A stretch of 64,000 nt of DNA from NORP240 sp046047495 (GTDB lineage Bacteria > Pseudomonadota > Gammaproteobacteria > Pseudomonadales > Pseudohongiellaceae): assembly GCA_046047495.1 (NCBI GenBank), contig JBJOHV010000097.1:1-64000 (forward strand), written 5' to 3'. A model generated the notes under the pieces. The model saw nothing but the letters and a program-made list of their open reading frames with translations. It had not been told where the DNA came from and did no database searches. Positions 46,162 to 53,700 of the stretch are shown here, in pieces. The first letter of the stretch is position 1; every line of letters starts with the position of its first letter. A program made the translations under genes and the position numbers.

Positions 46162-46458
46162 ATGGATACCGAGTACAAGATTGTGCAGTCCAACACCCCC
46201 ATGTTCGCCAGCAGCGCCAGACTCAAGGAGATCATGGCGCAGGAAGCCAAAGCCGGCTGGGACCTGGTGGAAAAACTGGACAATTACAAACTCCGCTTTC
46301 AGCGTGACATCAGCCACCGGGCCAACGATGACTCCCTGGATTTCGATCCCTACCGCACACAGGTCGGGGTGAGTTCGGTCATCACCTATACGGTGACCGC
46401 CGTCGTCACCATCGCCATCGTCCTGGTCATCCTCAACGCCTCCGGCCTTTTCGGCTAG
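46162..46458 (+). CDS. Small DUF4177-like protein with C-terminal membrane helix
   Basis: A 98-residue protein on the strand opposite the MSHA genes, between mshP and mshQ. The N-terminal half contains a pattern MDTEYKIVQS... EAKAGWDLVEKLD that resembles DUF4177 (a short beta-alpha module with a conserved EGW-like turn). The C-terminus is a single hydrophobic helix (VITYTVTAVVTIAIVLVIL). ATG 46162 has GGAG six bases upstream; longer starts at 46045 and 46072 are possible. It overlaps the convergent mshP stop by three bases. Function unknown. Confidence 0.7.
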   Translation: MDTEYKIVQSNTPMFASSARLKEIMAQEAKAGWDLVEKLDNYKLRFQRDISHRANDDSLDFDPYRTQVGVSSVITYTVTAVVTIAIVLVILNASGLFG

Positions 46459-46895
46459 GGCTCGTCGTACACCGTCCGTACTTGGATGGTCCTCGATACC
46501 TCGTTGCAAGTGCCGGTACTCTCGATGGTGGAATACACCACACCATCCAGGGTCTTGCCGTCGCAGGTCACTTCCGCGCTGCATAGGTTCAATCCATCCA
46601 CCACGAATTCATAGGTCCGGGTGCCCCAGCTGTCGCAGTCGGCCGGCAGGCTGGCATAGGCCGAATAATCCTCCGGGGGAAACAGCGAATTCATGGCAAA
46701 CCCGGCACCGGATTCAGCGGCGTAGAAGGCCCGGGTCAGGTTGACCTCTTCCTCGAAAGTTTCGGCATTCTGTTCCACCATCAGATTGATGGCGGCCGCG
46801 ATCACCACCATCAGGGTAATGACGAAGATGGCGGCCGGCAGACCCACCCCCCGCTGCAGTGCAATCACTCTCGATGTGGGAAGGTTTTTCATCAC
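46455..46895 (-). CDS. mshP: MSHA minor pilin-like protein MshP
   Basis: A 146-residue PilX-like protein. The N-terminus QRGVGLPAAIFVITLMVVIAA is a hydrophobic pilin-type helix preceded by a short basic leader. Four cysteines follow. In the family MshP acts with the other minor pilins. It begins seven bases after mshO ends. Confidence 0.82.
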   Translation of the reverse strand: MMKNLPTSRVIALQRGVGLPAAIFVITLMVVIAAAINLMVEQNAETFEEEVNLTRAFYAAESGAGFAMNSLFPPEDYSAYASLPADCDSWGTRTYEFVVDGLNLCSAEVTCDGKTLDGVVYSTIESTGTCNEVSRTIQVRTVYDEP

Positions 46896-46902
46896 AGGCT
46901 AC

Positions 46903-47781
46903 TCATGGCACGGAGCGGGTGAGGGTTTCATGGACGATATCCACCGAATCCGCTCCCGAGGTCAGCTGCATCTTGATGCTGATCAGGGCGTTGCGCTGCA
47001 GGGACTGCGGGCTCACGGTGAAGGCGGTCAAGCCGGCATTGTCCAGGCTGTCGGTGATCAGCACCTTGTCGGTGGTGCCGTTGTAGGCGGGCAGATCGCC
47101 CACACCTTCCGTATCCGGCTGACTGCTCTGGAATCCGTAATTGGTGTAGCGATAGAGCTTGTCCCCCGCCACACAGAAACTCACCGGCTGATCCACCAGG
47201 AAAAAGCGCTGATAGGGCGAGCGCCGCTGAAAACGGTGGGTCTCCACCAGGGTGATGGTGCTGGCATCCGAGCTGGGGGCGGTGTCCTCGATGGTGTCGA
47301 TTTCCTCTATGGGACCGCGGAAAGGGAAGCCGGTGGGTGTGGCATTTTCCCCATCGTAGATGTCATCGATGTCGTTGGGATAGATCACCGCGTAGCCGCC
47401 GGTGGTCCCTTCCTGGGTTGGCGTGAAGTCCACCACATCAAACTCATCGCCACCGCCGCCCGTGAAGGGCGGATCGATGTAGGACGTGGCGGCCCGCACC
47501 GGCACGAATTCGATGCACTGGTCGCCGTTGGGGTCGGCAGTGGTGGCGCGGATGCTGTTGGGCAGGGCATTGTGCAGCTCCATTGCCATGCGCTCGATGG
47601 CCACCCGTCCCGCAGTGGCCAATTGACTGCGGGCCGTGCTGCTCTGAATGCCAGTCACCGAATCCCCGATGTACTGCACCATGCCGATGGCCATGACGGC
47701 GCTGACCACAATGGCAACCACCATCTCCACGATGGTGAAGCCGCTGGTTCTGCGCGAATCAGAAATTCGACTTGTAGGCAC
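46903..47781 (-). CDS. mshO: MSHA minor prepilin MshO
   Basis: A 292-residue prepilin with the peptidase processing site TSG/FTIVEMV, including the Glu at position 5 of the mature protein. It is a large PilW-like minor pilin with a globular domain of about 250 residues. It overlaps the 3' end of mshD by 23 bases, so translation is coupled. Confidence 0.88.
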   Translation of the reverse strand: MPTSRISDSRRTSGFTIVEMVVAIVVSAVMAIGMVQYIGDSVTGIQSSTARSQLATAGRVAIERMAMELHNALPNSIRATTADPNGDQCIEFVPVRAATSYIDPPFTGGGGDEFDVVDFTPTQEGTTGGYAVIYPNDIDDIYDGENATPTGFPFRGPIEEIDTIEDTAPSSDASTITLVETHRFQRRSPYQRFFLVDQPVSFCVAGDKLYRYTNYGFQSSQPDTEGVGDLPAYNGTTDKVLITDSLDNAGLTAFTVSPQSLQRNALISIKMQLTSGADSVDIVHETLTRSVP

Positions 47782-48352
47782 TGAAATGCATCCCCTCGGA
47801 GTTCGTCGGGTAGGTGACAGTCACGGTGATCACCTTGCCGTCATACTGGTCATCAAGCTCGTTGTCGATACTGAGATTCTCTTCGTCCTCCCCTACACCG
47901 ATTTCAATGTAGCGTACGGCGACTTCCACCTGGAAGCCGGGATAGCCATCCCGTGGATTGCCTTCGGCATCCCGCAGGGGATTCCCCGGCGAATCACCCT
48001 CCAGTAAACCATTGTAATCGTCCACATCATCATAGGTCGCCCTGCCCTCCCCGCCATCGGGGCCCAGGGTGGCGGAACACTGACGCGGTGGCGGCGCGCT
48101 GGCCCGGCAGGGGGGTATGCCGTTGTTGGGTGTGCGCTCGTCAAAGCGCTTGCTCACTATCTCGTCCAGATAGGCCTGGGCCAGGGCGACGGCCCGCAGC
48201 TCCACCAGGGTGTTGGAACTCCGGTTGATGCCACTGCGCACGGCGAAGGTGAGGCCCACCAGGGCGATGGCAAGTATCACGATGGTGGCCACGATCTCCA
48301 CGATCGTGATGCCCTTCTGCCTGTGTCTGTGTATACGACGCCGGTCAGTCAT
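47759..48352 (-). CDS. mshD: MSHA minor prepilin MshD
   Basis: A PilV-like prepilin of 197 residues with the site QKG/ITIVEI. The open frame begins further upstream, inside mshC, but ATG 48352 gives the short basic leader MTDRRRIHRHRQKG expected for a prepilin. It overlaps mshC by eight bases. Confidence 0.86.
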   Translation of the reverse strand: MTDRRRIHRHRQKGITIVEIVATIVILAIALVGLTFAVRSGINRSSNTLVELRAVALAQAYLDEIVSKRFDERTPNNGIPPCRASAPPPRQCSATLGPDGGEGRATYDDVDDYNGLLEGDSPGNPLRDAEGNPRDGYPGFQVEVAVRYIEIGVGEDEENLSIDNELDDQYDGKVITVTVTYPTNSEGMHFSAYKSNF

Positions 48353-48881
48353 CGCAGTCCCCGATATAGGCGAATCCCGAGGGGGCAATGCACACGGACA
48401 ATGCCGCACTGCCATTGATGCACACCCTGACAGCCTCATCGATGGCCGCCTCCGAGCCGGTGATGCCACTGTCCCCCAGATCACCCAATGAGGTGTAGGT
48501 CAGTGACAGGGCATTGGCATTGGTGAGAGACGTGGCACCCGGTGTGACCCCGCAGCTGTCGGTATCGTTGATGTCCGCCGCGATGGCCACGTCACGCAGG
48601 GAGAACGACTTGGACTCGATCGCGCCGTTCATATCGGACAGGGTCATGGTCAGTTCCGTACCCCCCACATTGGGCTGCACCAGCAGCTCCACGCTCTCGC
48701 GGCCCAGGGCCCGCTGCTGGCCGGCCCGGCTAAAGGTGATGATATTGTCCCGGATGACCAGGGCATTCATGGCATTGCCGCTGACGAAACGGGAAATGGT
48801 CACCACGGAAATGATGCCGATCACCACGATGACGGCGATGAACTCGATGACCGTGAAACCACTGTGGTGTTGGCGGCTCAT
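48345..48881 (-). CDS. mshC: MSHA minor prepilin MshC
   Basis: A 178-residue prepilin. The leader MSRQHHSG is cleaved before FTVIEFIAVIVV, with Glu at position 5. Three cysteines lie in the C-terminal third. It starts with a four-base overlap on the stop of the glycosyl-transfer gene, so it is coupled to it. Confidence 0.85.
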   Translation of the reverse strand: MSRQHHSGFTVIEFIAVIVVIGIISVVTISRFVSGNAMNALVIRDNIITFSRAGQQRALGRESVELLVQPNVGGTELTMTLSDMNGAIESKSFSLRDVAIAADINDTDSCGVTPGATSLTNANALSLTYTSLGDLGDSGITGSEAAIDEAVRVCINGSAALSVCIAPSGFAYIGDCDD

Positions 48882-50515
48882 TGGGTCACCCCGATGCGTG
48901 GCAGCTCGGCGAGGAAATCCGGATCCAGCAGGGCGAAGTCCTCTCCCGGAAACAGGTACGCCGCCTGGTCAACCACCGCCTTCGCATTCGCCTCATCACC
49001 CACCGCCTGGTAGGCCAGAATCAGATAACGATAATGCATGGCTCTGGGAAAGCGCTCAAGGAAACCCGGCGCCCATTCGATCATGTCCCTGGCCAACTCC
49101 GGCTGGCCGGTGGCGATGCCGTTCAGCACCAGTCGAAAATAGATCGCCAGGGTGATGTGATCCTGCCAGACCATGGCGTTGATGATGCTTTGAAAGCGTC
49201 GCACGTCCTCATCGAGGTTGTATTCATAGCGGGCGAGTATGTAGCCGGTGTGCAAGGTGGTGGCCATGAAGAAGGTGGTCACCAGCGGAACCAATACGCC
49301 GGCGACGCCAAAACTCAGGGTGTGATGGGCAGTCAGCGTCCTGCGCTCACCCGCCAAAGAGTCAACCCACCAGATCAGCAGAATGAAGACCAGCCAGTGC
49401 AGCACCGATTGATAGAACGGGTATTCCAACTGGGTATGCAACACGATGGGAAAGAACAGCCCCATCATCGCCAGGCGCTGGACCAGTGGCAGTTTCAGCA
49501 CCAACTGCAGCACCAGCCAGGCCGCGATGAGCACCGCCATCAGTGCCAGCACTCCGCCCTCGGTCGCCCATAGCAGCAATTCATTGTGGGGATGACCCAG
49601 GGACGTGATGGCAGGTTCACTGATCTCGCCCCGGGCAAAGGCATCGGCTGTGTAGCGGGTGAATTCACGTTCGAAGTTGCCATAGCCGTAACCGGTCCAG
49701 GGCTTTTCCAGGATCATAGCGATATTCTGGGGATAGTGGGCCTGGCGGGGGCCTTCCAGGCTGAGCACCTCTTTCTGGGACCCCAGCAAGGCCGCCGGAC
49801 CCAATTGCTGTATGGCAATGTTTGTCAGCAAGCCAAGCAGGATACCGCACAGCCACAGCGCCCCTTTGCTGCGCTGGGTGGCTTGCATCATGTAGGGTAA
49901 CAGCAGCACACAGCCCAGCACTGCCCCCAGCATACCGGTCCGGGAGGCGAGCATCTCCAGTTGGGGAATGGCGGACACCGGCAGCAACAGGCACAGTCCC
50001 AGGACGATGCGTTGCAGACTCGGTGACCCCAGAGTACTCAGTCGGGTCAGCACAAATCCGGACAATACCAGGCCCGTGGCCAGCAGGCTGGACATCACAT
50101 TGACCTGATGGAATACGCCAGCCGGCAGTGGGTTGTTGTAGGGTCGGATATCGACCAGATTGGTATTGGCAATCACCTGCCCCCATCCCAGCAGGGACTC
50201 CAGCCAGACCGCACCCAGCACCAGGATCAGCAGTCCGGTTTTTTCACTCTCCCTGAAGTCGAACTGGTGCAGCCCGAACAACAGGGCAAGGCCGGCAAAC
50301 AGACCCAGGAACCGGTCCTGCACAAGCTCGGTGTCCGAGCCGTTGTAAAGCAGGGGAACCAGCAGGACCAGGCAACACAGGGCCAGGTTGCGGGTCAGGC
50401 GGGTATAGTGAATCTTACGGGAAAAAACGATCTGAAAGGCAGCCAGTCCGATGGCAATGCTCAAGGGAATCCAGCCAAACGCGTTGTAAGGCAATTGCAG
50501 CCCCACACCCGACAC
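48878..50515 (-). CDS. O-antigen-ligase/PglL-type protein, probable pilin glycosylation enzyme
   Basis: A multi-pass membrane protein with Wzy_C features (LGHPHNELLLWATEGG, about residue 300) and a C-terminal helical region; such proteins transfer lipid-linked glycans to protein or lipid A core. Placed directly after the pilin gene, pilin is the likely acceptor. As annotated it starts at GTG 50515 and lacks its first membrane segment. ATG 50583 would supply it (MKVPFLTALAFFFLLAAHLS and on) but is out of frame by one base across a nine-T tract, giving a stop at codon 21; one more T restores a protein of about 568 residues. Confidence 0.85.
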   Translation of the reverse strand: MSGVGLQLPYNAFGWIPLSIAIGLAAFQIVFSRKIHYTRLTRNLALCCLVLLVPLLYNGSDTELVQDRFLGLFAGLALLFGLHQFDFRESEKTGLLILVLGAVWLESLLGWGQVIANTNLVDIRPYNNPLPAGVFHQVNVMSSLLATGLVLSGFVLTRLSTLGSPSLQRIVLGLCLLLPVSAIPQLEMLASRTGMLGAVLGCVLLLPYMMQATQRSKGALWLCGILLGLLTNIAIQQLGPAALLGSQKEVLSLEGPRQAHYPQNIAMILEKPWTGYGYGNFEREFTRYTADAFARGEISEPAITSLGHPHNELLLWATEGGVLALMAVLIAAWLVLQLVLKLPLVQRLAMMGLFFPIVLHTQLEYPFYQSVLHWLVFILLIWWVDSLAGERRTLTAHHTLSFGVAGVLVPLVTTFFMATTLHTGYILARYEYNLDEDVRRFQSIINAMVWQDHITLAIYFRLVLNGIATGQPELARDMIEWAPGFLERFPRAMHYRYLILAYQAVGDEANAKAVVDQAAYLFPGEDFALLDPDFLAELPRIGVTQ

Positions 50516-50545
50516 ATTGATCAGGGAGAGATGGGCGGCGAGAAG

Positions 50546-50554
50546 AAAAAAAAA
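50546..50554. repeat. Nine-base poly-A/T tract at start of glycosyl-transfer gene
   Basis: On the coding (minus) strand it is T9, inside what would be codons 10-13 of the natural reading frame from ATG 50583. Ten T (or seven) puts that start in frame with the gene; nine leads to TGA at 50523. Tracts of this kind are classic contingency loci, but an assembly error in a homopolymer would look identical. Confidence 0.8.
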
Positions 50555-50681
50555 GCCAGAGCCGTCAGAAAGGGGACTTTCATGCTGCGATTATTCACAA
50601 CACGCTGGACCGGAAGACACCAACGCCCTGCTTGGGAAAAGTCAGGGCGCTGGTTTGCATTGTCAACTCTCAAGCTGCCGA

Positions 50682-51281
50682 TCAGAAGGGCAGGGTTGCG
50701 CTCTCGTTGTCGGTCAACGTGACGTCGCCAGTGGTCGAGTCATAAACGATGGTTTCTTTCTCGATGGTGGCGCCCGTACCCCGCCCGATGTAGACGTAAT
50801 AGCAGCCGGCCGCACTGGCAGCCACGGCGAAGGTGGCATTACCGGCCGCGCCGGCGGATGCCAGCATGCCGGACAGCGAACCGCCCACCGATGCCACGTT
50901 GAGCAAGGTGGGTCGGCCACCCTGCAGCAGCGCAGTCCAGGCATTGGCGCAGGATGTCAGGTTACCTGCCGTGCCCGTGGAGCTGAAGGCGGATATCAAG
51001 GGGAATCCGATGCTGTTGGCCGGAAAACTGTTGAATTCCGTCACTGTGCCGCCCGACTGGATGCCATCAGCAATAGCCTGAGCCTTGAACAGGGCCACGC
51101 CGGTGGCCAGGCCGCCCAGCACACCCCGTACGGCGGACTCGTGGGCATCCTCGGTCACGTCGATGAAACGCGGCAGGGCCGTGGCGCTGAGAATACCCAG
51201 CAACAGGATAACCACGATCAGTTCGATAATCGTGAAACCCGAGGTTGCACGCTTACCTTTGAAACCACCCATATTTTTCAT
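50682..51281 (-). CDS. mshA: Major MSHA-type pilin
   Basis: A prepilin of 199 residues. Leader MKNMGGFKGKRATSG is cleaved before FTIIELIVVILLLGILSATALPRF. Two cysteines (in LTSCANAW and AAGCYYVY) can form the D-loop disulfide. The preferred ATG 51281 has GAAGGTG seven bases upstream; the frame opens at a GTG 51290. Only one pilin gene of this type is present, so whether it corresponds to MshA or MshB of other species is open. It is preceded by a long leader and its own promoter. Confidence 0.88.
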   Translation of the reverse strand: MKNMGGFKGKRATSGFTIIELIVVILLLGILSATALPRFIDVTEDAHESAVRGVLGGLATGVALFKAQAIADGIQSGGTVTEFNSFPANSIGFPLISAFSSTGTAGNLTSCANAWTALLQGGRPTLLNVASVGGSLSGMLASAGAAGNATFAVAASAAGCYYVYIGRGTGATIEKETIVYDSTTGDVTLTDNESATLPF

Positions 51282-51617
51282 AGCAAACACCTTCTAAAGT
51301 TCAAACCTGCAATTGGAAAATCCCCAGTCGGCAGTCTCAGCCGCCCTCTACATACCTGTAACTACAAACCTGCAACACCCGATTTCACTCTTTGTCGCAC
51401 AGGGAGCCGAGCCTCACTCCGTTCACACTCACCGCCCACTGCCCACACCCAGCCTTGTTGTCCTGTAACGGCTATGCCCTGAAATTCTGAATAGCCAAAT
51501 CGAATTGCTCAACAAGTTCGTCAATACAAACAGCCAACCTGCTGATTTGCTGCATCTTATGTCAATTGTCAGAGAAGTAAACCGGCAAAGCCCAAATCTT
51601 CCCTAAGTCGCCCGGAA

Positions 51618-51660
51618 ATTATAGGTTCCGTTGCGGGCCCGACTTGTTATCTCGATCACA
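51618..51660 (-). promoter_or_regulatory. Pilin promoter with CRP/Vfr-like site
   Basis: On the minus strand a perfect TATAAT (51623-51618) has no good -35. TGTGATCGAGATAACA (51660-51645) matches nine of ten bases of the CRP dyad TGTGA-N6-TCACA. Its centre is 41.5 bases from the predicted start (about 51611), the exact spacing of class II CRP-dependent promoters. The transcript would have a leader of about 330 bases before the pilin; the stretch 51282-51705 otherwise holds only an 11-base direct repeat (51302, 51365). Confidence 0.55.
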
Positions 51661-51705
51661 TTTGATCCGGCTGAAAATTGCAAATTCCCCCGTATCGCGC
51701 GATTT

Positions 51706-52374
51706 TTACCCGGAAACCGCCGGAGACTCGTAATACTCCATGAAAGACGGAGCTGAGCCCCACACATAAGGGGTCACGGGTCTCAGTACCATACCTGCCA
51801 GACGCCGGCCCCGGTTGGCCGCCAATTGCTCCGCATTGGTCACGGATATCGTGGCCAGCCCCTCCCCACGGTATTCCAGTTCTATATGAAAACGGATTTC
51901 CGTGGTGGGCACCTGCACACCGTTTTGCACCAGGTACACGTCCTCGGCATCGTTGATGAGATACACCAGTTCCCGGGTCTGCTGATCGAAATACCAGGAG
52001 CGCTTGGGCAGGCTGGCCACATTGGGGGTAAAGAACTCCCCCAGGTAGTTGCTGGGAGCCTCCAGCAAGAAATCCATGGGATTGGCGGACTGGTATTCCT
52101 CCATGCCGCGGCCGTTGCGCTCCACCATGCCCATCATCAATTCCAGGTTTACCGCCGCCTGAATCTGGGCTGTCACCGCCAGAAAATTGGCCCGTTCCGC
52201 TTCACCGGGAAAATCGGCGAAGCGATTGGATGCGGAGGCATAGATGATGGCCACACAGATGATGAACACCACCAGCTCGAACAACGAGAAACCGTCACAT
52301 TGCTGCAATGTGAGTGTCGGCTTTGTTGATGAACCCGCTGCTTCCATAGCCACCCGGTGAGATGCAAGTGTCAC
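51706..52374 (-). CDS. mshF: MSHA biogenesis prepilin-like protein MshF
   Basis: A 222-residue protein with a prepilin-like helix (CDG/FSLFELVVFIICVAIIYAS) and a globular remainder. It follows mshG, as in other MSHA loci. GTG 52374 gives a leader of 27 residues; ATG 52347 would shorten it by nine. After its stop there is a 424-base gap before the pilin, so transcription may divide here. Confidence 0.72.
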   Translation of the reverse strand: MTLASHRVAMEAAGSSTKPTLTLQQCDGFSLFELVVFIICVAIIYASASNRFADFPGEAERANFLAVTAQIQAAVNLELMMGMVERNGRGMEEYQSANPMDFLLEAPSNYLGEFFTPNVASLPKRSWYFDQQTRELVYLINDAEDVYLVQNGVQVPTTEIRFHIELEYRGEGLATISVTNAEQLAANRGRRLAGMVLRPVTPYVWGSAPSFMEYYESPAVSG

Positions 52375-52379
52375 CGCCT

Positions 52380-53657
52380 TCAGTTGACTGCCGTATTGAG
52401 ATCCCAGATGGGCAGGAACACACCCAGCGCCAGAATCAATACCAGGCCGGCAATCATGACGATCAAAATCGGCTCAATGGCATCCGCCAGACGCTTCAGG
52501 TCATACTCCACCTCAGCATCGTAGAAATCCGCCACTTCCTGCAGCAGCTCATCCACGTTGCCGGTTTCCTCTCCCACGGCAATCATCTGCAGAACGATGG
52601 GGGAAAACATGCCGATGTTGACAGCCGTGCGATACAGCGCTTCACCTCTTTCTACGTTTTCCCGCATTTTATAAATATTGGTCTTGATGTACTCATTGCC
52701 CACGGCTCCTGCCACCACATTGAGACCCTGCACGATGGGCAGACCGGCCCGGGTGACCATGGAAAATGTTCGCGCAAATTTGCCCAGGGCCACCCGTTCC
52801 AGCACGCTGCCCGCCAGGGGAAAACCCAGCTTCCGGCGGTCCCAGCTCAGCCGCCCGCTGCGGGTCCCCACCCAGCTGCGGAAAGCCAATATGGCACCGG
52901 CCACACCGCCCAGCATGATGTACCAGTAGTTGATGACGAAATCCGAAGTCCGGATCAGGGCGATGGTCTGCCAGGGCAGGTCTGCACCCAGGCGCTCGAA
53001 CACCTGGGAAAAAATCGGAATCACGAAGACAGTGATGACACCTACGGCCACCGCCAGGGACACCATCACGAATATCGGGTAGCGGGTCGCCGATGTGACC
53101 TGTTTGCGGGTTTGCTTTTCCAGTGCCAGGTATTTGTTGATTTCACGGAACGCCATGTCCAGCCGTCCGGTGTTCTCACCCACATGCACCAGGCTCAAGA
53201 CCAGCGGTGTAAACACCTTGGGGTGCCGGCCCAGGGAGGATGCCAGGGTGGTGCCGCTTTCCAGAGCCCCCACCACATCGCGCAGGATGGCTTTGAACAC
53301 GGGATTCTCGATGGACGCCTCGATGCCGTTGATGGCGCGGTCCAGGGGCAAACCGGCCTTGGTCAGGCTGTGCATCTGGCGGGCGAAAATGATCAGCTCG
53401 TCCACCGTCACCTTGCGGCCGGCCAGGTAGGAATTGATCTGCGTGATGAGCCCCGACTTGCCTGAGTCCTTGCTCCGGCCGGCGGCTTCCGCCCGGGCGG
53501 TGGACACTGCTTCCTCCTTTGGCACTTCCCTGATGTCGATGGGCGTGACATTGTCGCCAAACAGGATGGCTGCCACGTCTTCGGGCGCAACCGCATCCAG
53601 GGTACCGGTCACCAGTGCCCCGCTGTTGTTTCTGCCGCGGTATTTGTACTTTGCCAT
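52380..53657 (-). CDS. mshG: MSHA inner-membrane platform protein MshG (GspF/PilC family)
   Basis: A 425-residue protein with two T2SSF repeats and three membrane segments. It is the inner-membrane platform that couples the ATPase to pilin polymerisation. N-terminus AKYKYRGRNNSGALVTGTLDA is typical. It starts 43 bases after mshE. Confidence 0.94.
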   Translation of the reverse strand: MAKYKYRGRNNSGALVTGTLDAVAPEDVAAILFGDNVTPIDIREVPKEEAVSTARAEAAGRSKDSGKSGLITQINSYLAGRKVTVDELIIFARQMHSLTKAGLPLDRAINGIEASIENPVFKAILRDVVGALESGTTLASSLGRHPKVFTPLVLSLVHVGENTGRLDMAFREINKYLALEKQTRKQVTSATRYPIFVMVSLAVAVGVITVFVIPIFSQVFERLGADLPWQTIALIRTSDFVINYWYIMLGGVAGAILAFRSWVGTRSGRLSWDRRKLGFPLAGSVLERVALGKFARTFSMVTRAGLPIVQGLNVVAGAVGNEYIKTNIYKMRENVERGEALYRTAVNIGMFSPIVLQMIAVGEETGNVDELLQEVADFYDAEVEYDLKRLADAIEPILIVMIAGLVLILALGVFLPIWDLNTAVN

Positions 53658-53700
53658 TATTGGATCCTGGTGAGCCGGCTCTGTTCTAGCTGCACGTTGC

